Assembly: GCA_024280495.1 (NCBI GenBank) | Contig: JAJRPZ010000050.1 | Coordinates: forward strand, 1 to 33,080 | Length of the DNA stretch: 33,080 nucleotides | Direction: 5' to 3' | Origin: Alphaproteobacteria bacterium | GTDB taxonomy: Bacteria; Pseudomonadota; Alphaproteobacteria; Caedimonadales; UBA9215 | In this document: positions 7,339 through 14,488 of the stretch, piece by piece | How positions within the stretch are numbered: position 1 is the stretch's first letter | How the letters are laid out: the number at the start of each line of letters is the position of its first letter | Translations under genes and position numbers: made by a program | Notes under the pieces: generated by a model | Told to the model about the DNA's origin: nothing | Database searches by the model: none | What the model saw: only the letters and a program-made list of their open reading frames with translations

Positions 7339-7732
7339 GATTGTTTTTTTCCTTATCAATAATCTCATCAAGCTCTTTAAAATTCAGGGGTTTCACGAGA
7401 AACCCCTTAGCGCCAGAATTTTTTGCCTTTTGGATACTTTCTTGATCGCTATAGGCTGAAATAATATAGAATTTCACCTGTGGATAAAGAAAATTTGCCT
7501 TCAAGAGAAGCTCCAAGCCATTCATTTCTGGCATATTTAGATCGGAAATCACAAGATCAATGGGCGTTGTCTTTTTTTGCTCTGAAAGACTTTTAAGGGC
7601 CAGTAAGCCATTTCTTGCGAAACTCAATTTGATATCACCAGCCTTCACTGCGCGACGAAAACGTTGTTGAATTAGCATATCAAGATCAGGTTCATCATCA
7701 ACCATTAAAATATGTAACATGTGTGTGTTCAC
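7334..7732 (-). CDS. Single-domain response regulator (CheY-like receiver)
   Basis: The 132-residue protein is a receiver domain only. It shows VDDE with acidic D12-D13, the phosphoacceptor D64 in ISDLNMPEMNG, S92 in IISAYS and the conserved K114 in LVKPLNF. No output domain is present, so it must act by protein contact, for example on a motor, kinase or phosphodiesterase. The stop codon lies in the 24-bp repeat remnant. It is divergent from the MBL-fold gene (126-base spacer), and receiver domains are known next to or fused with this MBL family, so the two may form a signalling pair. No kinase gene is nearby. Confidence 0.93.
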   Translation of the reverse strand: MNTHMLHILMVDDEPDLDMLIQQRFRRAVKAGDIKLSFARNGLLALKSLSEQKKTTPIDLVISDLNMPEMNGLELLLKANFLYPQVKFYIISAYSDQESIQKAKNSGAKGFLVKPLNFKELDEIIDKEKNNL

Positions 7733-7858
7733 CTGTAAAATTATACAATTCTCTTTATAACACGCCCTTTAAAATTTTAAGAGTGCTCTTTCAAAATATC
7801 TAATAAAAAATAAATAAGATATATGGTACAATTAACTAAAAAATCAAGGTTATAAAAA

Positions 7859-8683
7859 ATGAAAGTTGATTTCTGGGGTGTGCGAGGCAGTCATACATGT
7901 TGGGGAGAAAAACATAACGCTATTGGTGGAAATACCTCTTGTATTTCAGTAAGTATTCAAGATGAAGAAATCCCTCTCATTTTTGATGCAGGATCTGGAC
8001 TCATTGACCTCGGGGAAGTTCTCAAAAATTCAACGGGACACTATCATATTTTTATAACGCACCCTCACCTCGATCATTTGTTGGGCCTTCCCTTCTTCAA
8101 GCCCCTATGGAATTATAAAAATAATATCACTTTACATGGACCACAAAACCTTGAATACATTGTATCAAAAATGATTTTAGCCCCTCCCCTTTTTTCCGTG
8201 CCCTTTAATAAAATTCCCGCGGACATTGGTTTTGAAACCATGGGGGAGTCACCGTTCCAAATGAGTGATTTCTTAATTGAAACCATAAACCTCAATCACC
8301 CTGGCGGTTCCATTGGGTATAAACTTACGTCTCAGGGGAAATCAATTTGCTATATTACGGATCACGAAACCAATAACCATGATCAAAAAACTCTCATGGA
8401 TTTTATCCACAAAACAGACCTTTTGATATTTGATTGCATGTATGACCCTCAAGATTTAAAAAATCATGAAGGCTGGGGGCATTCCAGCTGGAAAGAAGGG
8501 TGTGATTTAGCCAATGCGACAAGCATAAAAAACCTAGCTCTTTATCACTTGAGCCCCAACTACACAGATAAAGACCTTTTAGAAATGGAAAAGAAATCTA
8601 AGAAAGAATTTAATGGTGCTTTTTTAGCACGGGAAAAAACTTATTTTGACCTTTATAGTCATTCCAAAAAGGTTCCAGTCTAG
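7859..8683 (+). CDS. MBL-fold metal-dependent hydrolase (phosphodiesterase-like)
   Basis: The 274-residue protein is a metallo-beta-lactamase-fold enzyme of the kind opening GVRGS...GGNTSC. Metal ligands are visible: THPHLDH at 67-73 (HxHxDH), NHPGGSIGY near 147, and ITDHE near 170. FDAGSGL at 42-48 is also typical. Members resemble class II cyclic-nucleotide phosphodiesterases and RNase Z-like enzymes; the substrate is unknown. There is no signal peptide. The last nine residues (YSHSKKVPV) and the stop codon are encoded by the left end of a palindromic repeat that starts at 8654, so the original C-terminus was probably altered. Divergent from the response-regulator gene. Confidence 0.88.
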   Translation: MKVDFWGVRGSHTCWGEKHNAIGGNTSCISVSIQDEEIPLIFDAGSGLIDLGEVLKNSTGHYHIFITHPHLDHLLGLPFFKPLWNYKNNITLHGPQNLEYIVSKMILAPPLFSVPFNKIPADIGFETMGESPFQMSDFLIETINLNHPGGSIGYKLTSQGKSICYITDHETNNHDQKTLMDFIHKTDLLIFDCMYDPQDLKNHEGWGHSSWKEGCDLANATSIKNLALYHLSPNYTDKDLLEMEKKSKKEFNGAFLAREKTYFDLYSHSKKVPV

Positions 8684-8760
8684 GAGCGAGGGACCAACGT
8701 CTATAATTCATAGGCGCGGGAGTGATTAACGACGTCAGGAACCTTTTTGGAATGACTATA
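8654..8760. repeat. Palindromic element, copy 1 (perfect 23-bp arms)
   Basis: A 107-bp unit starts TATAGTCATTCC and ends GGAATGACTATA; the terminal 23 bases on each side (8654-8676 and 8738-8760) are perfect inverted repeats. The interior read on the minus strand contains CTATGAATTATAGACGT and then GTCCCT, closely matching the core of the copies at 10129 and 28088 (CTATAAGTTATAGCCGT..GTCCCT in the latter). It overlaps the 3' end of the MBL gene and ends 21 bases before hemH, so it may influence expression of both. Resembles a MITE or the palindromic elements of rickettsial genomes in size; the class is inferred. Confidence 0.88.
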
Positions 8761-8781
8761 TAAAAACAATGTATAAAAACA

Positions 8782-9825
8782 ATGTATAAAAAAACTATGA
8801 ATCATCCACATATACCCAATACAACTGATGAAAAAATTGGTGTTATTATCGTGAATCTCGGCACTCCCGATGAGTCTTCAACAAAGGCCGTGCGTCGCTA
8901 CCTCAAAGAATTTTTATCTGATCAACGCATTATTGCCCTTAATCCTTTATTATGGCAAATTATTTTACGCCTTTTAATTCTACCTTTTAGATCTTCTAAA
9001 ACAGCAAAAATTTATAAAAAAGTATGGCGTAACGATACCAATGAATCCCCTTTACGCTATTATACTAGGCGCCAAGCTGAACACCTAAAAGAACGTTTTA
9101 AAAACCATGATGGTATTATAGTTGATTACGCCATGCGTTATGGCAATCCCAGCCTTAGACTCGTCATTCATAACCTTCAAAAACGGGGATGTAATAAACT
9201 GGTAATTCTCCCCCTTTATCCTCAATATTCAGCCAGTACCACGGCTACGGTTAACGACGAAATATTCCGCGTTCTCATGAAAATGCGCTGGCAACCAACT
9301 GTGCGTATATGCCCCCCTTACGAAACTAATGTTCTTTATATAAAGGCCCTTAAAAACAGCATTCTTATACATTTAAAAAACATTGATTGGAAGCCTGACT
9401 ATCTCGTGGTTTCTTTTCATGGTATTCCCCTTGAATACGTAGAAAAAGGAGATCCCTATAAGGATTTTTGTGAAAGGACATTTAGGACACTTCAAAAAGA
9501 ATTACCAAAAAATACACCAAAATTAAAAATGACTTTTCAATCAAAGTTCGGTCCTAAAAAATGGCTTGAACCCTATACGGAAGAAACTTTAATAGATTTC
9601 GCAAATAAAGGTATTAAAAAAATTGCCATCATCGCGCCAGGGTTTGCAGCAGATTGCATAGAAACTCTCGAAGAATTACAAATAGAATGTGCGGAAATTT
9701 TCAAAAAATGCGGGGGCACACATTTTACTCAAATTCCTTGCAGCAATGATAGCGATGATGCCATTAACCTTTATGAATCTTTAATTCAAGAATCTCTTGG
9801 AAAGTGGGCTGAAAAAAACGCCTAA
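8782..9825 (+). CDS. hemH: Ferrochelatase HemH
   Basis: HemH inserts Fe2+ into protoporphyrin IX, the last step of heme synthesis. The 347-residue protein has VIIVNLGTPD near the N-terminus, VDYAMRYGNPS, LPLYPQYSASTTATV, the catalytic histidine H213 in VVSFHGIP, and the E294 motif PGFAADCIETLEEL. Length is typical. The start region is odd: the stretch TATAAAAACAATG is duplicated in tandem just upstream, and none of the candidate ATGs (8782, or 8797) has a recognisable ribosome-binding site. The palindromic element ends 21 bases before the start. A second heme gene, hemB, lies about 5 kb away. Confidence 0.96.
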   Translation: MYKKTMNHPHIPNTTDEKIGVIIVNLGTPDESSTKAVRRYLKEFLSDQRIIALNPLLWQIILRLLILPFRSSKTAKIYKKVWRNDTNESPLRYYTRRQAEHLKERFKNHDGIIVDYAMRYGNPSLRLVIHNLQKRGCNKLVILPLYPQYSASTTATVNDEIFRVLMKMRWQPTVRICPPYETNVLYIKALKNSILIHLKNIDWKPDYLVVSFHGIPLEYVEKGDPYKDFCERTFRTLQKELPKNTPKLKMTFQSKFGPKKWLEPYTEETLIDFANKGIKKIAIIAPGFAADCIETLEELQIECAEIFKKCGGTHFTQIPCSNDSDDAINLYESLIQESLGKWAEKNA

Positions 9826-9857
9826 ATGACGCACTTTATATATAATGAGACACTGAT

Positions 9858-9888
9858 AAAAAAGATCCCTGTAGGCGAACCTACAGGG
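9858..9888 (-). terminator. Intrinsic terminator of the small-RNA candidate
   Basis: On the minus strand CCCTGTAGG-TTCG-CCTACAGGG forms a perfect 9-bp stem closed by a UUCG tetraloop, followed by AT, C and six T residues. On the plus strand there is no T-run after the stem, so it acts chiefly on minus-strand transcripts, although it also lies 41 bases after hemH. Confidence 0.85.
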
Positions 9889-10010
9889 CAAGTACAGGGA
9901 GTGTGAATCTAGAAAACAGGAATAAACTAGACCCACGTATCATAAGCCATACACATAGCATATTGCTTACAACAAATTGTTTTAAAAAAAATCTTTAAAA
10001 CAGGTTACTC
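9858..10010 (-). ncRNA. Candidate small RNA, about 150 nt
   Basis: On the minus strand a near-consensus promoter (TTGACA, 17 bases, TATATA) is followed, about 150 bases later, by a strong intrinsic terminator, with no open reading frame of note between. Internal hairpins are possible, for example TCTAG/CTAGA around 9910-9932 and GTAAGC/GCTTAT around 9945-9970. It does not match tmRNA, RNase P or SRP RNA motifs that I know; 6S RNA is possible by size but its characteristic terminal stem is not evident. With hfq in the same window, an Hfq-linked regulator is a reasonable guess. Confidence 0.6.
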
Positions 10011-10014
10011 TGAA

Positions 10015-10043
10015 TATATAGATACGTTGTTTCGTTTTGTCAA
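10015..10043 (-). promoter_or_regulatory. Sigma-70-type promoter of the small-RNA candidate
   Basis: Minus strand: -35 TTGACA at 10043-10038, a 17-base spacer, and -10 TATATA at 10020-10015. The predicted start is near 10010. This is the best housekeeping-type promoter match noticed in the window. Confidence 0.7.
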
Positions 10044-10128
10044 CAGAAAAAAAAATTTTTCCTTAAAGAAAGATATTATTTTTTCTATTTCCCTTACCAA
10101 TAAGGGTTCCAGTTGAAATTCATAGAAT

Positions 10129-10233
10129 TATAGCTAATCATTTTTACGTTTACACTTTGTTGCTGCGCTTCTTTGCTATAAATATAGCCGTCGTCCCTTA
10201 CACCTCGTGCAAACAAAAAACTAATCAACTATA
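10129..10233. repeat. Palindromic element, copy 2
   Basis: A 105-bp unit begins TATAGCTAATCA and ends ATCAACTATA, with long imperfect inverted arms and an inner hairpin GCTATA-AA-TATAGC followed by GCCGTCGTCCCTTAC. It shares 37 identical bases at its left end (from 10127) and a closely similar remainder with copy 3 near 28088. It lies just beyond the 3' end of the lysine-rich exported-protein gene. Confidence 0.85.
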
Positions 10234-10253
10234 CAACCAATTCGAAAACCTCA

Positions 10254-11240
10254 CTAGGAACTTTTCGATTTAGCAAATTCTATGATGACTTCATTACCAG
10301 AGCGCCATCTTGCATATTCTTTGTCATGCTTATATTGACTTTTTAAAGTTTTTATAAATTCTTTAAATGCGCCTTTAGAAAGTTTTTTCAGAGCATCAGC
10401 CATTGTTTTAATACTGCGGGGTTTATCAAGGGATAATTCTTCAATTTTTTCCTTTGATGCTTTATTAATAAGCTCTAGGTATTTTTTTGCTACAACGGGA
10501 ATAATAACTTTTTCTATACGTTTTTTTGCCTGTGACTTCTTAGATCTTGTTAAGCTTTTGAAAAATGAAACGCCATGGTTGACTTTTTCTGAAAAAGCTG
10601 CAATGCCATATTCTTCGAATTTAACAAAAACAAGCTCAGGGTGCTTCTCACCAAGGAAGACAATTTTCCCAAAAAGAACGTGTTTTTTCTTATGGGGTAA
10701 AAGTGCAATTGATTTCATTTTAGCTTCAAACCTAATATCAATACCAAATTGACTGGCTGGACTTTCTTCTTTGTAATGACTGGATTTATTTTTCTTAGGA
10801 CTTCTATCATAGGCAAAATATTTGGATTGTTTACTGGCTACCTGTACATATTTACGTAAAAATTGATACAACTTTTGACCACCATCAACAATTTTATAGG
10901 AAACGCTACTTCCCTTAACGCCTTGTTCTTGACCTTTTTTATGTATGTACCAGACAACAGCCACAATTTTAGCTAAGTACTCTTGCCTTGCTGCACTTAC
11001 CTCTATTTCTTTCTCTGTTTTTTTAGACCCTCTCTTTTTTTTACCATTTTCTGAAACAAGTAAGGGAAGCACTTTAATGTCCGTAAGATTTCCTTTACCA
11101 TAAATGGCATTAACCACCCTACTTCCCTTATACACAAGACTTTCTTCTAGAGGGGTGGTCATTTTCTTTTTATATGACATAGCAGCAAAAGAAGTCGTTG
11201 AAAAACAAATTAAAAAGACAAAAATAAAGCTTTTTCTCAT
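10254..11240 (-). CDS. Lysine-rich exported protein, unknown function
   Basis: I do not recognise this 328-residue protein. It has a clean Sec signal (MRKSFIFVFLICFSTTSFAA, cleavage near residue 19-20), no further membrane segments, and an unusually high lysine content, with tracts such as NGKKKRGSKKTEKE and RSPKKNKSSH. The mature protein would be strongly basic. No catalytic motif is visible. The ATG has an AAGGAT ribosome-binding site. It stands alone between a repeat and lpd. A role in binding nucleic acid, polysaccharide or host components would fit a basic secreted protein, but this is speculation. Confidence 0.75.
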   Translation of the reverse strand: MRKSFIFVFLICFSTTSFAAMSYKKKMTTPLEESLVYKGSRVVNAIYGKGNLTDIKVLPLLVSENGKKKRGSKKTEKEIEVSAARQEYLAKIVAVVWYIHKKGQEQGVKGSSVSYKIVDGGQKLYQFLRKYVQVASKQSKYFAYDRSPKKNKSSHYKEESPASQFGIDIRFEAKMKSIALLPHKKKHVLFGKIVFLGEKHPELVFVKFEEYGIAAFSEKVNHGVSFFKSLTRSKKSQAKKRIEKVIIPVVAKKYLELINKASKEKIEELSLDKPRSIKTMADALKKLSKGAFKEFIKTLKSQYKHDKEYARWRSGNEVIIEFAKSKSS

Positions 11241-11323
11241 AGGGTAATCCTTTCATAATATACAAAAAGAATACTGTTAAAACATTAATAATGCCTTAAT
11301 AAAACGAGCGAAAACAGGTCTAA

Positions 11324-12754
11324 TTAAATATGAATGACTTGGTCATAAGCATCCAAGGTTGCTTCATGCATCATTTCAGACAATGTGGGATGTGGAAAAA
11401 TAGTTTGCATTAATTCTGCTTCGGTGGCTTCAAGGGTTAAGGCAATGGCAAATCCTTGAATCATTTCAGTGACCTCTGCTCCAACCAAATGTGCACCAAT
11501 AAAAGCTCCTGTTTTGGCATCAAAAATCGCTTTCATCATACCATTGGTTTCTCCCATGGCGATGGCCTTGCCGTTACCCACAAAGGAAAAGCGGCCAATC
11601 TTAACTTCTATTCCCTGTTCCTTTGCCTTTTTTTCCGTCAAGCCAATGCTGGCAATTTGAGGATGGGCATAGGTACATCCAGGAACCGCCCCTTTATTGA
11701 TGGGATGCGCCGTTAATGATCCTGATATTTTTTCAGCAACCATAACGCCTTCATGACTTGCTTTATGGGCGAGCCATGGGGCACCTGCGACATCACCGAT
11801 AGCATAAACACCAGGCTCGTGGGTTTGACCCCACTCATTGGTTTTGATTTGATTGCGTTCAACTTGAACATTTGTCGATTCAAGACCCAGGTCATCTGTA
11901 TTTCCGATAACGCCAATAGCCACAATCATACGGTCAAACTCTTGGGGAGTTCCGTCATTTTCATGATCAACGCCTAAAATCGTTGCCGTTAAAGCATCAT
12001 TGTTAATATTAATATTAGACACAGTCGCATTTTTATAAATCTTAAAACCCTGATTTATAAAAGATTTTTCAGCAAATTTTGAAATCTCATCATCTTCAGA
12101 CGGCAAGATACGATCTTGCATTTCAACAACAGTGACTTCTGACCCAAGCCCATTGTAAAAACTCGCAAATTCAATACCAATGGCGCCAGAGCCAACAACC
12201 AAAAGTTTTTTTGGCAGCTCCTTTGCCACCATAGCTTCTCTAGCACTCCAGACGATATCATTATTTTCATCAAGATCAGGAAGCTTTCTTGCACGAGCCC
12301 CCGTGGCAATTACAATATTTTTAGCCATAATTCTTGATTCTTTTTGATGGGCATCCCTAACAGAAATCACATGGGCATCAGCCTCTTTACCAGCAAAGGT
12401 CCCACGACCATTAATAACAGTTACTTTATTCTTTTTTAATAAGTGTTTCACACCACCAGCCAATTTTTCTGAAACGTCACGGCTACGCTTAATAATAGCC
12501 TTAAAATCAATATCGAGCTTAGCAACTTTGATACCAAATTCAGCGGCGTTTGTAATTGTTTGAAAAAGTTCTGATGAACGAAGAAGGGCTTTTGTAGGAA
12601 TGCAACCCCAATTCAAGCAAACGCCACCGAGGTGCTTTTCCTCAATCAAACCAACAGACAAGCCCAATTGAGCTGCACGAATTCCCGCCACATACCCACC
12701 AGGGCCTGCGCCCAAAATCACAACATCAAATTTTTTATTTATTTCGGTGGTCAT
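11324..12754 (-). CDS. lpd: Dihydrolipoyl dehydrogenase (E3)
   Basis: E3 is the FAD enzyme that reoxidises lipoyl groups of 2-oxoacid dehydrogenase complexes and transfers electrons to NAD+. The 476-residue protein has the FAD motif GAGPGGYVAG at 15-24, the redox disulfide C46-C51 in GGVCLNWGCIPTKA, an NAD-binding GSGAIGIEFA, the second FAD motif VYAIGDVAG, and the catalytic H455/E460 in FPHPTLSEMMHE. A GGAG ribosome-binding site precedes the ATG. It is not next to an acyltransferase gene; the pdhABC operon lies 9 kb away and probably uses this E3, possibly together with 2-oxoglutarate dehydrogenase. Confidence 0.96.
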   Translation of the reverse strand: MTTEINKKFDVVILGAGPGGYVAGIRAAQLGLSVGLIEEKHLGGVCLNWGCIPTKALLRSSELFQTITNAAEFGIKVAKLDIDFKAIIKRSRDVSEKLAGGVKHLLKKNKVTVINGRGTFAGKEADAHVISVRDAHQKESRIMAKNIVIATGARARKLPDLDENNDIVWSAREAMVAKELPKKLLVVGSGAIGIEFASFYNGLGSEVTVVEMQDRILPSEDDEISKFAEKSFINQGFKIYKNATVSNININNDALTATILGVDHENDGTPQEFDRMIVAIGVIGNTDDLGLESTNVQVERNQIKTNEWGQTHEPGVYAIGDVAGAPWLAHKASHEGVMVAEKISGSLTAHPINKGAVPGCTYAHPQIASIGLTEKKAKEQGIEVKIGRFSFVGNGKAIAMGETNGMMKAIFDAKTGAFIGAHLVGAEVTEMIQGFAIALTLEATEAELMQTIFPHPTLSEMMHEATLDAYDQVIHI

Positions 12755-12772
12755 ATGAAAATCTCCAGATAT

Positions 12773-12807
12773 AAAAAAAGGCTCGTATAATACAAATACA
12801 AGCCTTT
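12773..12807 (-). terminator. Intrinsic terminator after the RNA-helicase gene
   Basis: On the minus strand AAAGGCTTGT and ACGAGCCTTT form a stem around an 11-base loop, followed by a run of seven T residues. It separates the helicase gene from lpd, so lpd needs its own start of transcription in the short remaining spacer or read-through. Confidence 0.8.
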
Positions 12808-12853
12808 GGTTAAAGGGTAAAGAAAGATTTTTTAAAACCCGAAAATTAAATAA

Positions 12854-14116
12854 CTAAACTTTCATAAATGCCGGAATTGCCTCGCCGAAACCTTCGCAAG
12901 GACGACCAGAAAAAGAAAAATTTGTCACTTTTGTAGGTTTCCGATAGCCAATATCTTTGAAGGGATTAAACTCAAGCTCTTCTTTAGCATCAATGCGCTT
13001 TGCATCTTTGGGCATAAGATGTTTCATGGCTAAATATAATTTTGACATTTCACTGTCAACAAAAGTATAGGCCTTTCCCTTGTTTCCAGCACGGCCCGTG
13101 CGACCCACGCGATGTACGTAATCATCGGCATTTACGGGCACATCAAAATTAATAACATAAGGCATCAAGGCAACATCAATGCCACGCGCTGCGATATCGC
13201 TGGCGATTAAAAGGGATACTTTTTTGTCTTTAAAATCATTGAGCATCTCAACCCGTGCCCCCTGGGTCATATCACCATGCATGGCACCAGCGCTTATTTT
13301 ATAGCGTGCAAGAGATTTAGCCAAACCATCAACATCAATTTTTCGGTTACAAAAAATAATAGCTTGTTCTATTTTTTCCAGGCGAATTAATTCACGAAGG
13401 GCCGCCCGTTTTTCATGATCTTTACCTGCATTATAGATAAAGGCCTGCTCGACATTTTCAGCTGACTTATTTTCAGATTCAATTTCAATCTGTTTCGGAT
13501 TTTTAAGTATGCTGTCCACAAGCTTTTGAATGGGTTTAGCCATAGTTGCGGATAAACAAAGTTTTTGTGGATTGTTTTTTGCAGGCACGAGGCCAATGAT
13601 TTTTTCAATATCAGGTATAAACCCCATATCAAGCATGCGATCTGCTTCGTCAATGACGATCATAGAGATATCAAGAAAACTGGCATTACCACGTTCAAAA
13701 TGGTCCAGCAAACGCCCTGGCGTTGCTATAATAACGTCCGTTCCAGCTTTTAATGCTTTTTCTTGCAAGTAAGGAGATTCTCCACCAATCACAACTACAT
13801 AGGAAAAATCATCAATATATTTTCCCATGGAATCAAAACTTTCGGCAACTTGTTGTGCGAGTTCACGAGTGGGTACAAGAATTAAACCACGGGCCAATTT
13901 TGCACGTTTACGTGTTGAGCTGAGGATATCAAGAATAGGCAATGTATACGCAGCGGTCTTCCCTGATCCTGTTTGGGCAAGGGCACACACGTCTTTTCCC
14001 ATAAGTGCTTGGGGGATAACTTGTTCTTGAATCGGTGTCGGATTCGTAAAACCAAGATCTTTAAGTCCTTTAAGGACATTTTCTGAAAGAGGAAGATCCT
14101 CAAAAGTAACTGACAA
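12854..14116 (-). CDS. DEAD-box ATP-dependent RNA helicase, RhlE-like
   Basis: The enzyme unwinds short RNA duplexes in ribosome assembly or RNA decay. All motifs are present: Q motif (FTNPTPIQEQVIP), Walker A AQTGSGKT with K53, PTRELA, TPGR, DEAD at 156-159, SAT at 189-191, ARGID and HRVGRTGRAG. The C-terminal extension is short (about 60 residues) and lacks the basic tail of many RhlE proteins. The only start consistent with the conserved N-terminus is TTG at 14116, with no clear ribosome-binding site; no ATG or GTG precedes the Q motif in frame. RhlE versus DeaD/CsdA assignment is uncertain. Confidence 0.93.
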   Translation of the reverse strand: MSVTFEDLPLSENVLKGLKDLGFTNPTPIQEQVIPQALMGKDVCALAQTGSGKTAAYTLPILDILSSTRKRAKLARGLILVPTRELAQQVAESFDSMGKYIDDFSYVVVIGGESPYLQEKALKAGTDVIIATPGRLLDHFERGNASFLDISMIVIDEADRMLDMGFIPDIEKIIGLVPAKNNPQKLCLSATMAKPIQKLVDSILKNPKQIEIESENKSAENVEQAFIYNAGKDHEKRAALRELIRLEKIEQAIIFCNRKIDVDGLAKSLARYKISAGAMHGDMTQGARVEMLNDFKDKKVSLLIASDIAARGIDVALMPYVINFDVPVNADDYVHRVGRTGRAGNKGKAYTFVDSEMSKLYLAMKHLMPKDAKRIDAKEELEFNPFKDIGYRKPTKVTNFSFSGRPCEGFGEAIPAFMKV

Positions 14117-14208
14117 ATGAAATACTTTATAATAATGAATGTTAAATTAACGTTTCATATTTGGGGTTTTTCAGGTGAAATGTCAAGCTATTTAAAGCCA
14201 TTTTCCAA

Positions 14209-14478
14209 CTAAAGACCAAATTGACGGCGTAATTTTTCGTTTTGATCCCCTATATCTTCAACAAAAGTCTCTTTTTTTATTGTTTTTGACCGTTGATCAA
14301 CGAGGGGCTTTTCTTGAACTTGTTTTTTAAAAACGGGACGTTCTGGCACGGAATGAAGGGAGGGAAAAAGAGCCTCAGTATCGGTATCTTTTACTCTAAC
14401 TTTAGAACCAACGGAACATCCCAATAAGGAAATACTTATAGTAATCAAAAAGAAGGCATTTATTGTTTTTTTTAACAT
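14209..14478 (-). CDS. Small lipoprotein, unknown
   Basis: The 89-residue protein has a lipoprotein signal with lipobox LLGC, cysteine at 21. The mature part contains LFPSLHSVPERP, a phrase of the kind (P-x-L-x-x-V-P-x-R-P) seen in small alphaproteobacterial envelope lipoproteins, followed by a charged, probably disordered region. It starts 10 bases after the hemB stop and is likely cotranscribed with it. No function is known to me. Confidence 0.75.
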   Translation of the reverse strand: MLKKTINAFFLITISISLLGCSVGSKVRVKDTDTEALFPSLHSVPERPVFKKQVQEKPLVDQRSKTIKKETFVEDIGDQNEKLRRQFGL

Positions 14479-14488
14479 GATTTTTTCA

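Larger units (their letters stand above)
9826..10253. other. Intergenic stretch of 428 bases with sRNA candidate and repeat
   Basis: No protein gene is supported here. From left to right it holds a minus-strand terminator hairpin and the body and promoter of a small-RNA candidate (9858-10043). A homopolymer-rich A/T stretch (about 10045-10090) and palindromic element copy 2 (10129-10233) follow. The hemH stop and the stop of the lysine-rich gene flank it, so both neighbours converge on it. Confidence 0.8.

Noticed and set aside
9858-10010. SRP RNA, tmRNA or RNase P RNA for the small-RNA candidate
   Set aside because: The GGAAG-type SRP loop, a tRNA-like end with tag frame, and RNase P conserved boxes are all absent.
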